Source: a virus. From it: 32,428 nt of DNA. A model generated the notes under the pieces. It was given only the letters and a program-made list of their open reading frames with translations. It had not been told where the DNA came from and made no database searches. Shown one piece after another: positions 19,902 through 28,312 of this stretch. The stretch lies in IMG/VR virus record IMGVR_UViG_3300031673_000299, positions 1 to 32,428 of that record; one strand, 5' to 3'. Each line of letters begins with the position of its first letter. The first letter of the stretch is position 1. Both the position numbers and the translations under genes were made by a program.

Positions 19902-21458
19902 TCACGCCACCACGTAGCCGCTGAGTTGTGTGCTGCCCCGTGACGGCGTGACGCCATGCTGCACCTCTCGAACCCACAACGCGAAGGCGCCGCCGCCCGG
20001 GTCTTCTATCGTCACCACGTCACCCGCCTCAATCCGCAGGTCAAGGCGCTCTAGCAGCACCCGCGAGCGATTCTCCGAGAGCGTGGCAATCGTCATCTCC
20101 TGGGTCGCCACGGTAAAGCCGTCATTCCAATTCCAGACCGCCGGCCCCTCCACTTCGCCCTTCAGTTGCCCGAAACGGTCAATCAGCGCGTCATTCCAAT
20201 GCTGCACATAGACGCGCGGGTAAACATACTCTGTGGCATGGCCGGCTACGTCGAAATCGAAGGCTATGGTGAGTAGTGGATCACCCAATGCCCGACGCAT
20301 TTGAAATCGCACCGTCGCGTTCTGTCGGTCGCTGGTGTCGTTGTACAAGTCGCTGCCGCCCAGCACATAGGGCGCCGTGAGGAAGTCCCCGATTGTCCCG
20401 GTCGTCATACGTATCTCGGAAACCACCGACGCGCCCGCCCGGAACCGTTCGCCTATGGGGCCGCCGATGCCGAGACTGATTGTCCAGGTCAGATTTGGCG
20501 GCGCCCAGACCTCGGTGATATCGCAGTTAAGCACATCACCGCCCGTAGTTATCGCGCTAGCTCCCGAAAATACTACATATCGAAACTGTGCCCCAAAGCT
20601 CCCCGATGCCCAGACCGAGTCGTCTGTGATACGAGAGAAGGGATGGTCGGCCTCGCCGCCTATCACTCGAATCCGCGTACTCGTCGGGTCCTGGCTAGAG
20701 GGGCCATCTACGCTCCGCACGTTCGCCCGCGGCACCACCATCGCGATGGGCCACGCCCCCGGCAGGCCAGCCGGCAGCAGCAGCCCCGACGCCAGCCGCC
20801 CCAGATAGTCGAACCAGACGCGGTAGCCCTTGGGCTGCATGACGTATGCCGCCATCTGCGCGACACTCATCTGATCGAACTGCAGGGTTTTCATGATGTC
20901 CCAATCGCTCAGAGCATCGAGAGCGAAGTCATCCGGCCAGGCGAACCCGCCGAACTTCTCAAGCAGGTCGGCCAGGACCTCGAAGGCCGTCCAGTAGAGT
21001 GGCGTCGCTCCCCGTATCTGATACGCGGGGGAGGTCTGCGCGTTGGTCCATAGGTCGGCCAGGTCCGTGACGAAGAGCACCACCGTGCGGACGGGCCGGC
21101 CATAGGTGGGCTTGCACTCGACGATGGTGCCGGTCATAACGCGCCAGTACGTCGGCAACCCCGCCAGAATCTCGCCCATCTCGATCCGCACCTCGGCATT
21201 CCGCGCCCGGACCGCCGCCGCGTAGATGCCTCCCACCGGATCGAACTGCCCATTTTCGCTGTGCAGGGTGATGCGCGCCGAGTTTCCCGACCGTAGCGGC
21301 CGCGCTACCTCTATGCTGGCGACCCAGGCCGTCACCTCAAGCGGGTCGGCGAAGCCCCCATCCCCATGGTCGGCCAAGTACACCCGCGCGCAGGGCCGAC
21401 TGACCGGCTCGCCCAAGGCCGCATTATAGGCTGCTGCGTCTACACCAAGGTCCCTCAT
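19902..21458 (-). CDS. Tail baseplate hub-like protein (518 aa)
   Basis: Order after tape measure and distal tail protein is that of the tail-associated hub (gp27-like, Tal N-terminus). The first 190 residues hold beta-rich segments with EVTAWVASIEVARPL, ARITLHSENGQFDP and VRIEMGEI, as in hub domains of siphophage tails. The C-terminal part is beta-rich (TITLSEN..RVLLERLDLRIEAGDVVTIEDPGG). No peptidase motif is seen. The start at ATG 21458 makes an ATGA overlap with the distal tail gene. The long in-frame extension to 21890 is Arg/Gly-rich shadow sequence. Confidence 0.75.
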   Translation of the reverse strand: MRDLGVDAAAYNAALGEPVSRPCARVYLADHGDGGFADPLEVTAWVASIEVARPLRSGNSARITLHSENGQFDPVGGIYAAAVRARNAEVRIEMGEILAGLPTYWRVMTGTIVECKPTYGRPVRTVVLFVTDLADLWTNAQTSPAYQIRGATPLYWTAFEVLADLLEKFGGFAWPDDFALDALSDWDIMKTLQFDQMSVAQMAAYVMQPKGYRVWFDYLGRLASGLLLPAGLPGAWPIAMVVPRANVRSVDGPSSQDPTSTRIRVIGGEADHPFSRITDDSVWASGSFGAQFRYVVFSGASAITTGGDVLNCDITEVWAPPNLTWTISLGIGGPIGERFRAGASVVSEIRMTTGTIGDFLTAPYVLGGSDLYNDTSDRQNATVRFQMRRALGDPLLTIAFDFDVAGHATEYVYPRVYVQHWNDALIDRFGQLKGEVEGPAVWNWNDGFTVATQEMTIATLSENRSRVLLERLDLRIEAGDVVTIEDPGGGAFALWVREVQHGVTPSRGSTQLSGYVVA

Positions 21459-22318
21459 GTCCCCAACTCGTCGATGATATTCAGAGTCAACCGCACTTCC
21501 TCCGCGACGCCGAAGCTCGCCGGGCCCACGGTGATAGCACCTCCGCGGGTCGACGGCACGACCGTCTGCCGGGCGGTGACGTCCGCGATGATGGCCTGGT
21601 AGAGCTGGCCGTCGTCCAAGTCCACCTGATAGACCACGCCGCCGCCCTGCGCATGACACAACCCGCGCAGAATGCAGAACTGCCCTCCCTGCCAGGCTGT
21701 CGCCGACAATTCCCCGGCGAGCGGGCCCCAGGCCCCGGCGGTATACTTGGCGTAGCCAGCACCCGCCGCGGGTGTACCCCCCCATTGAACCTGTCCCGCC
21801 CCCAGCATGTCCTCGCCCGAGAGGACGAGCCATGCAATCGCGGGGTCGCAGGGGTAGGCGATGGGGGCATAGACCTCGTGGGCCTCCCATGCTACGCCGA
21901 TGGTGGTTGCGTCAATGTGTCCGATGATGCCGAGGCGCGTTGTCGGCACACCGCCAGTATCCTCCCAGACCTCGACGCGGAGCTGGCCGGTAACTGCCCC
22001 GACGGCCTGAAGCCATAGGCGTGCGGCGGATACGGCGTTGAAGGCCGGCACCGGTATGCGATAGGCTAGGCTCTCCCCAAGGACCAGATTGTCGCACATT
22101 ACGTTGACGTCGCCATAAGTGCGAACGATGGCGATGGCATAGCCGGACGGCAGGGCGTCCCACTCCAGGCGCACTTCGTCGTCGCCGGGGTGTCCCGCTA
22201 GGGAATGCGCGATGACGCCCGTCAACGTTGGCTCGACGGCCAACCTGGGCCTGCGTGACACGGGCCGCCATCCGGGACGCGGTCCATGGTGCCAATTATC
22301 GTAGTTGCCGATCCTCAT
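21455..22318 (-). CDS. Distal tail-like protein (287 aa)
   Basis: Called mainly from position: it starts in an ATGA overlap with the tape-measure gene and leads into the hub gene. The sequence is beta-rich throughout. A central jelly-roll-like part (RLWLQAVGAVTGQLRVEVWED, TIGVAWEAHEVYAP, AIAWLVLSGEDM, WGGTPAAGAGYAKYTAG) resembles the lectin-like folds inserted in distal tail proteins. The first 30 residues are Arg/Trp-rich. It may add carbohydrate binding at the tail tip. Confidence 0.6.
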   Translation of the reverse strand: MRIGNYDNWHHGPRPGWRPVSRRPRLAVEPTLTGVIAHSLAGHPGDDEVRLEWDALPSGYAIAIVRTYGDVNVMCDNLVLGESLAYRIPVPAFNAVSAARLWLQAVGAVTGQLRVEVWEDTGGVPTTRLGIIGHIDATTIGVAWEAHEVYAPIAYPCDPAIAWLVLSGEDMLGAGQVQWGGTPAAGAGYAKYTAGAWGPLAGELSATAWQGGQFCILRGLCHAQGGGVVYQVDLDDGQLYQAIIADVTARQTVVPSTRGGAITVGPASFGVAEEVRLTLNIIDELGT

Positions 22319-24963
22319 TGCATTCTCCGCCCATACCAGGAGATTTCGTCCCCGAGAGAATCCGTCAGGCGCTGCGAGAGACGGCGGAGGCCCCGATCAT
22401 CGAGATTGTCCACCGAGACGGTGACGTAGACGGGGCCGACACCAGCCCCGAACGCCGCCCTCGGACCCGTCAACGGAATGACCGCCTCCGGGCCCCTCTC
22501 CCCAATCATCGCAACCGTCGGGCGAGTCACAATGCCACCATGCTGGAGGCCGGGAATTAGAAAACTGGCACCAGCCATAACCGCCGCCGCCGAGGCCATC
22601 GTCGCAGCCGCCGCGATCATTCCCGCCGAGGCCGTCCCCATCAAGGTGCCTGCTGCAGCATTCGTGACGGCGGCCGCCTGCGCGAGGGTTGCCGCCCCTA
22701 CATTTGTCGCTGCCGTGGTCGCGTTGCTCACGGCGGTTTTGACTTCTACTCCCGCGGCCGCTACAGCCTGCAGGGAAGCACCCACCCATTGGCCCAACGG
22801 ACCCGGAAGTGCGGTGGCCGCGGCCGTCCAGGCATTCATTGCTCCCGTAAGTTGAGTCGCCGCCTGCTGGCCCGCCAGTTGCTGACCGAAAGCCGCGTTG
22901 GCTTCCTCCTGCCGACGTATCTGGACGGCCTCGGTGATGCGTTGCTGAATCTCCTCGACCATCTCCCGCGAGATCATCTCCAGCAGGGCCTGCTTGACCA
23001 TGCCCGCGATTGCATTGACGGCGTCCTTGAAGCTATTGAGACTGGACACGAGGCGCCCCAGGCCTTCGGCCCATTGCGCCTGGATGCGCTCCCACATCGT
23101 CCCGTAAGTGTCGATGATGTTGGTAGCGGTTTCCTCGGCGGCGGCCGGCAGGCTCTCCAAACCGAGCGCCTGCGCGGTAATGCCAACCCCGGGCGCGCCA
23201 AACATCATGCCAGCGAAAACCAGGGAAAGGCGTTGCGCGACTTCTATGGCGTCCTCGATACCCTTGGTAAGATGCTCCCGCACCGCCCTGTCTACGGCGT
23301 CCGCACCATCCTCCATGCGCCTCCACATATCCTCCGTGGTATTGACCAAATCCTCAAATAGATCGCTGATGTTCTCCATGCCCGGGGCGATTGCGTCGAC
23401 GTAGAATCGCTTATAGACATCGGTAGCGGTTATCACCGTGTCTATCATGCGCTTCCACATGGCGTCGACATTCTCAAGGGCTAACTCGTAGCCAGCCCAT
23501 GCATCCACCCCGGCCACGAGGAGCGCGTGCAATACCTTCTGCGCCTCCGCAAGATCGGCGGTCGCCGCGACATAAGCTGGAGTGCCTTTCGCCAGTAGCG
23601 ACAGTTCCTTCTGGAGTTGTTTGACGGCTTCCCTGGCCTCGTCGACGCGGGTCTTGAACTCCTTAGTCGCACCACCAGCATTGTCAGTTACAGGAGCTAC
23701 CGCCGCGACTTTCGCCGTATAATCGTCAACGGCTTTGCCGGCGGCCTTGAGGGCATCCTCATATTCGCGCCGCGCAGCATCTACCGCACGCCGCAGCATA
23801 TTGGTGGTTCCCCTGTAGACGGGGCCCGCAGCGAGTGCGGCTTGTGCGGCCGTCAGCTTTTCCAAGGCTTCCGCGGCGCGTAGGACTTCAGGTGTTTGCG
23901 CGATAGGCCCAAGCATCCGCACCCGCGCCACCTTATCCATCGAGTCCGCGAGTGCCTCCGACGCCTTCTGCATCGCCCAGATACTGGCTATCGCTATGGT
24001 CAGCGCAATAACAATGCCCGCTGGCCCCGTCAGTATGGTAACAACCGCGGCGATGCCGGCCATAAGTTGAGGCAGGATAAGCAGGATGCCGCCGATAGCG
24101 GTTGCCAGGAGGCCGACTTTCGCAGTCATGGTTGCAATGCTCTGGGTCAGTTTGGGATTCTCTCTGACCCAAATGCCGATGGTATCAATCGTCTCCGTCA
24201 ACTGCTCTATGAGGTCCTTACCCTCTGGCAGCAAACCCTCGCCAATGGCGACCTGCAACTGGAAGAAGGAGTCGCGGAGGTTTGACAGTCGGCCCTCAAG
24301 CGTCTTGCTCGTCTCCTCCATGGTGCCGCGGAAGCGCTCGATAAGCTTGATCGCTGCGGGGAAGAGGGCCTGCCGATTGATAACCTCGCCAGTCTTTGTG
24401 AACTCGACGCCGAGTGCGGCGAAGTCTTCTTTGACGAGCCCGAGGTTTACCGCGACCTGCTCCGTCTCGAACATCCCTGCCTTGAGCTTCGCGAGCGTGG
24501 CAATCACGCGAATCATCGGCTGGTTCATCGCAGCCGCGGTATCACCAAACACCGTCATTGTTTCCGAGATAGAGCCCAGACTGAGCCTCATGGCCTGCAC
24601 CATGATGTCGGCTTCGATGATACCGGGCAGGTCGAACGGCGTCTTGGCGGCGAAGTCGACCAGTTCCTTGAGGCGCTCTTGGGCTGCCTTTGCCGAACCC
24701 GTCAGGACCCTGAACTGCGCCTCGTAGCGTTCCATCTGGCCCGCGGCACTCAGGAAGGACCGCGTCATCAGCAGGGCCCCGGCGCCAGCACCGGCCATGG
24801 CAAGCCCAAGCCCGCGTATCTGGGCCTGATGATCCTGGACGAACCTGTTCATTCGGCCCATGCTGCGCTGCGTTTGCTGCTCGACGGCCTTCAGCGCCTT
24901 GACGGCCTTGTCATAGCGCAGTTCAATTGTGCCGACTACCGAGCCGGCATCGAAGCCCGCCAT
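22315..24963 (-). CDS. Tape measure protein (882 aa)
   Basis: It sets tail length and helps DNA entry. The N-terminal 270 residues are long helices (YDKAVKALKAVEQQTQRSMGRM, MTVFGDTAAAMN) of the tape-measure type. Then come strong hydrophobic segments (VGLLATAIGGILLILPQLMA, AGIVIALTIAIASIWAM), Ala-rich helices and a C-terminal GLQHGGIVTRPTVAMIGERG motif before EAVIPL, diagnostic for the family. At 882 residues the tail should be roughly 130 nm if about 1.5 angstrom per residue applies. It begins one base after the chaperone T stop. Confidence 0.92.
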   Translation of the reverse strand: MAGFDAGSVVGTIELRYDKAVKALKAVEQQTQRSMGRMNRFVQDHQAQIRGLGLAMAGAGAGALLMTRSFLSAAGQMERYEAQFRVLTGSAKAAQERLKELVDFAAKTPFDLPGIIEADIMVQAMRLSLGSISETMTVFGDTAAAMNQPMIRVIATLAKLKAGMFETEQVAVNLGLVKEDFAALGVEFTKTGEVINRQALFPAAIKLIERFRGTMEETSKTLEGRLSNLRDSFFQLQVAIGEGLLPEGKDLIEQLTETIDTIGIWVRENPKLTQSIATMTAKVGLLATAIGGILLILPQLMAGIAAVVTILTGPAGIVIALTIAIASIWAMQKASEALADSMDKVARVRMLGPIAQTPEVLRAAEALEKLTAAQAALAAGPVYRGTTNMLRRAVDAARREYEDALKAAGKAVDDYTAKVAAVAPVTDNAGGATKEFKTRVDEAREAVKQLQKELSLLAKGTPAYVAATADLAEAQKVLHALLVAGVDAWAGYELALENVDAMWKRMIDTVITATDVYKRFYVDAIAPGMENISDLFEDLVNTTEDMWRRMEDGADAVDRAVREHLTKGIEDAIEVAQRLSLVFAGMMFGAPGVGITAQALGLESLPAAAEETATNIIDTYGTMWERIQAQWAEGLGRLVSSLNSFKDAVNAIAGMVKQALLEMISREMVEEIQQRITEAVQIRRQEEANAAFGQQLAGQQAATQLTGAMNAWTAAATALPGPLGQWVGASLQAVAAAGVEVKTAVSNATTAATNVGAATLAQAAAVTNAAAGTLMGTASAGMIAAAATMASAAAVMAGASFLIPGLQHGGIVTRPTVAMIGERGPEAVIPLTGPRAAFGAGVGPVYVTVSVDNLDDRGLRRLSQRLTDSLGDEISWYGRRMQ

Positions 24964-24964
24964 C

Positions 24965-25324
24965 TCAGTCCTCTACCTTCCTCGGCGTCTGCTTCACCGG
25001 GTGTTGCAAGGCGTCAATCACCACCCAGCCCCGCAACTTGTCCCAATCGCCGGTGCTGCTCGCACTTTCCGCCTTCGGCTTGTCAGCTTGTGACTCAAGC
25101 GCAGCCACCGCCTTCTTCCTGGCAGCCTCGTCCAGATACGGGAATGAAGCCGCGTTGATGGCCATAACGTGCTCTCTCGTCCGCAGGCGATGGCCCGCGG
25201 CGAGCAAGGTTTGGAACAACCGGAATGGCATCTGCAGAACGTCGCCATCCCGGCCAGTCCCTATGCGCGTGGGGTCTCCCCCAACGTAGCGGAGGAAGGA
25301 GGCGAGGGCGTCGGGCCACTCGAT
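24965..25324 (-). CDS. Tail assembly chaperone T extension (made by -1 frameshift)
   Basis: About 119 residues in the -1 frame relative to gene G (IEWPDALASFLRYVGGDP...DVLQMPFRLFQTLLAAG...LDEAARKKAVAALESQ). It has no start codon of its own in a sensible place. The frame becomes protein-like at IEWPDAL, while G turns low-complexity there. This is the conserved G/GT arrangement of tail chaperones in long-tailed phages, giving a fusion of about 217 residues. It ends one base before the tape-measure start. The exact slip site is uncertain. Confidence 0.75.
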   Translation of the reverse strand: MEWPDALASFLRYVGGDPTRIGTGRDGDVLQMPFRLFQTLLAAGHRLRTREHVMAINAASFPYLDEAARKKAVAALESQADKPKAESASSTGDWDKLRGWVVIDALQHPVKQTPRKVED

Positions 25325-25617
25325 GGGCTCGCCGCCTTCTCCGCCTCCGCCACGACTTCCGGGAAGAAATGCCTGGTGATGGCCTCGGCCAGACTCGTCG
25401 CCTGTCGGGCGTTCAGTTTCCTGAATACCTCCCTCGGCATACCCGCGTCCTCCATGACGGTCTCGATCAACTCCCACTGGTCCGAGCCCGCGCCCGACTG
25501 CCGGGCGCGGTCCACCTTCATCATGGTCTCGACGGTCACATCGACCAGGTATTCCGTCCCGGAATGCCTTATCGTCAGCGGTTCGCTTGCCAGTGCGTCT
25601 AGGTCATGTACGCTCAC
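25261..25617 (-). CDS. Tail assembly chaperone G (118 aa)
   Basis: It binds the tape measure and recruits tail-tube protein. The layout is N-terminal beta segment (LTIRHSGTEYLVDVTVETMMKVD), helical middle (WELIETVMEDAGMPREVFRKL, ATSLAEAITRHFFPEVVAEAEKAA) and a short Pro/Ser-rich end in the region that also encodes T. The start is GTG at 25617 with AGGAG about 9 bases upstream; ATG codons nearby are out of frame. It sits between the homing endonuclease and tape-measure genes, the usual chaperone position. Confidence 0.8.
   Translation of the reverse strand: MSVHDLDALASEPLTIRHSGTEYLVDVTVETMMKVDRARQSGAGSDQWELIETVMEDAGMPREVFRKLNARQATSLAEAITRHFFPEVVAEAEKAASPSSGPTPSPPSSATLGETPRA
25322..25369 (-). 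other. Region of the presumed -1 programmed frameshift
   Basis: Gene G and the T frame differ by -1. No canonical X-XXY-YYZ heptamer lies in frame here. Candidates are T-TTC-TTC (25369-25363, first tRNA can re-pair) and C-CCA (25327-25324), which would join KAASP directly to IEWPDAL. The second gives the more natural protein junction. Confidence 0.5.
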
Positions 25618-25635
25618 CGTTTGCGTCTCCTATCA

Positions 25636-26367
25636 TCAGGCGAAAGTCGCCGCCACTTTCCATTTCCGCTCCAGTCGGCACTCTCTAGGGGCATCGGCAT
25701 AGAGATACCCAGCAAGCCTAGCGGCTGGCTTGCCCCCATAGAAGAGTTGATAGTAGCCCCGTCCTGTCTTCAGCAAGCGCGTACGGCTCTGCGTGATTTC
25801 TTGCAGATAGGCTACGAGGCCCCGCATAAAGTCCAGGCTCATGCTGGTGATCTGCATGACCGGATAGACTATGCCGCTCTTGCTGTGCCGCATAGTTCCA
25901 AGGCTACCGTCACCATCCCAGTAGCCACGCAGAAAGTCGGCCATAACGTCGGCCGGAATGTCGGGCCATGGCAGGGTACGGCTCTTTGTCTCGGTGAGGC
26001 CATATGCCCGCAACTGTGCTGCAAGGTGATGAGACCCCACGGTCCATGTCAGTAGTTCTTGGGTCGCGCCGTTTCGATACAACGCGATTGCCCCAGCGTC
26101 CACAATGGCCCGCATTTGATGACACAGAGCCCCATCTTTCGGAGCAACTGCTAGCGAGACATGATTGGTCTTGCTAACTGAACCATCCGATGCCATAAGG
26201 CCCATCGCCCATGCGGTCGCCCTTGTGAGCGGTCGGTCCCAGACGTGATATACGCGCCTGCGCGATTTGCCAAAGCATACCGACGAGCAATAACGACCGC
26301 AGCCGCTCTTCAGCAGATAGGGTCGAGTTATAAACTCGGCACCACAAATCTCGCAACTACGTATCAT
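25636..26367 (-). CDS. Freestanding LAGLIDADG homing endonuclease (243 aa)
   Basis: Two LAGLIDADG helices are visible: WAMGLMASDGSV (residues 53-64) and FLRGYWDGDGSL (145-156), each with the catalytic acidic residue, so one chain forms a pseudo-dimer. The N-terminus has a zinc-type CEIC...CSSVC set (C5, C8, C27, C31). It cuts a long DNA target to spread its own gene. It lies between the tail-tube gene (9-base gap) and chaperone G, with no weak flanking reading frames, so it is freestanding and not in an intron. Its DNA is visibly more A/T-rich than its neighbours, a sign of recent arrival. Its ribosome site is weak. Confidence 0.88.
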   Translation of the reverse strand: MIRSCEICGAEFITRPYLLKSGCGRYCSSVCFGKSRRRVYHVWDRPLTRATAWAMGLMASDGSVSKTNHVSLAVAPKDGALCHQMRAIVDAGAIALYRNGATQELLTWTVGSHHLAAQLRAYGLTETKSRTLPWPDIPADVMADFLRGYWDGDGSLGTMRHSKSGIVYPVMQITSMSLDFMRGLVAYLQEITQSRTRLLKTGRGYYQLFYGGKPAARLAGYLYADAPRECRLERKWKVAATFA

Positions 26368-26375
26368 CTGGGCCC

Positions 26376-26951
26376 CTAATCACACGCACAGAGGAAAGCT
26401 TCCGATCCCATGAACATCAGGCGCGGACAATCCTGAGAGACCGGGAAGACCTCGAAGATCACGTGCAGGACCTTCTGGTTCTCATAGTCGTGGTTGATCT
26501 CCGCGTCCACTCGCGGGTAGGCGAGAGGGAAAATGAACCATGTCTCGGGGTTCGGATCCGGGGAACCATTCCAAAACGGCTGGACTATCAGCCGCTGGGC
26601 CTGGTCGCGGTGGCTCGTGCCGAGTCCCACGAGGATCTCCAGGGACTGGTCGTCAGGTGCCGCAGTCGGCGTCGTTACGCCGTCGCAGAGGAAGGCCTCT
26701 GTCGGCATCGCGTTCATGAGCAGTTTCCAGCTCAAGTTCGCGAAGCTCGCCTCGACCTCAATCGTCTTGCCGACGGTCATCGCGTCCCACCTATTGATGC
26801 CAGTCTGGTGGAAGTGGATGTCCGCGGTTTCCTCACGAATCCGCACTACAACCGGCGTATCCCACGTCTTTCCGAATTCCGTCTCCGCGCCGGCGGGCCC
26901 GTAGAGAATCCGTGCGGGGCCTAGCAGTGCAAAAGCAGTCGCGTCAGCCAT
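26376..26951 (-). CDS. Major tail (tube) protein (191 aa)
   Basis: Forms the stacked rings of the tail tube. Beta-rich throughout, with a GPARILYGPAG opening followed by segments such as VVVRIREETADIHFHQ, TIEVEASFANLSWKLLMNAM and YENQKVLHVIFEVFPV near the end, the usual tube-protein layout. Position after the tail terminator and before the chaperones supports it. Its ribosome site is the best in the window, a full AAAGGAGGTGA at 26968-26958, 7 bases before the ATG, which fits a highly made protein. Confidence 0.85.
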   Translation of the reverse strand: MADATAFALLGPARILYGPAGAETEFGKTWDTPVVVRIREETADIHFHQTGINRWDAMTVGKTIEVEASFANLSWKLLMNAMPTEAFLCDGVTTPTAAPDDQSLEILVGLGTSHRDQAQRLIVQPFWNGSPDPNPETWFIFPLAYPRVDAEINHDYENQKVLHVIFEVFPVSQDCPRLMFMGSEAFLCACD

Positions 26952-26957
26952 GCTGTT

Positions 26958-26968
26958 TCACCTCCTTT
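26958..26968 (-). promoter_or_regulatory. Near-perfect ribosome binding site of the tail-tube gene
   Basis: AAAGGAGGTGA matches the complement of the 16S rRNA 3' end over its whole length and lies 7 to 8 bases before the ATG at 26951. Neighbouring late genes have much weaker sites, so this gene is set for high translation. Confidence 0.85.
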
Positions 26969-26991
26969 CGGTTACGGAATCCATCCCGGCC

Positions 26992-27044
26992 AGAGAGAAA
27001 GCCCCACGTCTCCCTCGCGCGAGGACGTGGAGCTTTGTCTCTCT
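26992..27044 (-). promoter_or_regulatory. Long stem-loop between tail terminator and tail-tube genes
   Basis: On the transcribed strand AGAGAG, a 2-base bulge, then AAAGCTCCACGTC pair with GACGTGGGGCTTT and CTCTCT, 19 pairs with one T-G wobble. The 13-base loop can pair further (CTC/GAG). The wobble is a mismatch on the other strand, so the fold favours the minus-strand RNA. It fills most of the 151-base gap before the tail-tube gene. It may be a terminator/attenuator or a processing site that frees the tail-tube mRNA. Confidence 0.75.
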
Positions 27045-27102
27045 CCGTTCGGGCGCCCGTCGGCACCCGAGACCGGGCACTTCTGAAGTTGTGACGTCTC
27101 GT

Positions 27103-27534
27103 CTACGCCAACATCAACTCTGCCGTCTTCGCCTTCACATCTATATCGAAACTGATCTCGAAGCGGTAGCGCTCGTCGCCGCCCAGATAGTAGGGTGCCG
27201 ACCGCGCCGCAATGACTTCTGCGTACCACTCCGGGGTATACGTCCCGTCCCCCAGGATGGCGCCGGGCACGTCGCCGATCACCTGCCATATCGTGTCGGC
27301 AAGGCGGTAGGCCGCCCAGTAATCGCTGCCCGTCGGCCCCACGCTCAGAATCTGGAAGCCGTAAAAACCGACATTGTGTCGCAGCCTCGGCTGCATCGGG
27401 TCGCCCGGGCGTTCGAGGATGACGGCATGCGCGCCCTCCTGTAGGACGGGCATATAGGCGCAATGCCATTCCTCGCCCGGCAGCAGGCCGGTCCGAACTT
27501 TCACCCAATCGAACACTTCGCGAATGAGGAACAT
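27103..27534 (-). CDS. Tail terminator-like protein (143 aa)
   Basis: Called from position between the HK97-gp10-like gene and the tail-tube gene, and from size. The N-terminus MFLIREVFDWVKVRTGLLPGEEW (helix then loop) and the middle IWQVIGDVPGAILGDGTY followed by AEVIAARSAPYYLGGDERYRFEISFDI (alternating strands) match small terminator proteins that cap the tube. No enzyme motif. It is tightly packed 1 base after the previous stop. Confidence 0.65.
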   Translation of the reverse strand: MFLIREVFDWVKVRTGLLPGEEWHCAYMPVLQEGAHAVILERPGDPMQPRLRHNVGFYGFQILSVGPTGSDYWAAYRLADTIWQVIGDVPGAILGDGTYTPEWYAEVIAARSAPYYLGGDERYRFEISFDIDVKAKTAELMLA

Positions 27535-27535
27535 G

Positions 27536-27931
27536 CTAAGTCATCCCCAGATGGCGGGAGACAGCCGCCGCCCAAGACCGGATATACTCCTGGCGGTGGC
27601 GTGTGAGCTTGGACGAGAGGTAGTAGTTGCCCGCGCTCGATTCACGGAACCTCATCGGTATCTGGTGGACCCTCGCCGCGTAAGTCGTGTTGAATCCCAC
27701 CTGCAATTTGCAACGGCGCCAGTGCGCGCCACCGAAGACCTCGAAGGTTCCGCTCGACCGCAGTTTGCCCGTCCGATACGGAACGGTCGGGACTTCGTTG
27801 ATGGCATCATGGAGCACCGCCACCCCAATAGCCGCCGCAGATCGACTCACCACGTCCGGGTAGGCACGGGCAAGCCCGTCCAGCCGGCCCTGCATCTTCT
27901 CCCAGCCATCCCAACGGATCGGTTCAGCCAT
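27536..27931 (-). CDS. HK97 gp10-like neck / tail completion protein (131 aa)
   Basis: WEKMQGRLDGLARAYPDVVSRSAAAIG gives the N-terminal helix of the gp10 family. The segment VPYRTGKLRSSGTFEV (tGxLrxS motif) is its signature, followed by strands (CKLQVGFNTTYAARVHQ) and a C-terminal helix. It joins head and tail. The start shares one base with the preceding stop (TGATG). Confidence 0.8.
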   Translation of the reverse strand: MAEPIRWDGWEKMQGRLDGLARAYPDVVSRSAAAIGVAVLHDAINEVPTVPYRTGKLRSSGTFEVFGGAHWRRCKLQVGFNTTYAARVHQIPMRFRESSAGNYYLSSKLTRHRQEYIRSWAAAVSRHLGMT

Positions 27932-28311
27932 CAGCGCACCCAGATGTCCCAGTGTCGCCCGGGGTCATGCGCCCATCCCTCCTGCCGGTCGCGGCGGGCT
28001 ATCGCATAGGTCCGGCCCTCGAAGATAATCCTGTCCTGCGGCCCAATATCCAACTCCACATCTGAGCCCGTGTCCGGGTCCGGGTAGGTCGGCGGGATGA
28101 AAATGCGGGCCGCACAAACGACCTCCTCGCCGGTGTCGTCTATGATCCTGTCCTGGTCGAACTCGACGCGTGCGTTCAGTTGCAGCGTTACCGGCGTGAC
28201 CTCCTGAAGCGGCTCGTTGTAGCCGTCCAGTCCAGTGCCCTCGTCACCGGAGGGCCCGCGCAGAAGTTGGATGACGTGGATGCAATAGCGTAAGAGGAGG
28301 CGGAAGGGCAT
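27931..28311 (-). CDS. Head closure / stopper-like protein (126 aa)
   Basis: A beta-rich small protein (VTLQLNARVEFDQDRIIDD, VVCAARIFIPP, VELDIGPQDRIIFEGRTYAI, HWDIWVR). Alternating strands with a conserved-looking GPQDRIIFEGRTYAIA turn are typical of SPP1 gp16-like stoppers, and the position just before the gp10-like gene agrees. The function is inferred mainly from order and fold pattern. Confidence 0.6.
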   Translation of the reverse strand: MPFRLLLRYCIHVIQLLRGPSGDEGTGLDGYNEPLQEVTPVTLQLNARVEFDQDRIIDDTGEEVVCAARIFIPPTYPDPDTGSDVELDIGPQDRIIFEGRTYAIARRDRQEGWAHDPGRHWDIWVR

Positions 28312-28312
28312 A

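Noticed and set aside
18469-19917. Plus-strand open frame of 482 residues opposite the tail fibre gene
   Set aside because: Arg/Val/Gly-rich, no RBS, and antisense to a convincing structural gene; a GC-rich shadow frame.
21458-21890. Long N-terminal extension of the baseplate hub frame
   Set aside because: Arg/Gly-rich translation over the distal tail gene; the ATGA-coupled ATG at 21458 gives a clean protein start.
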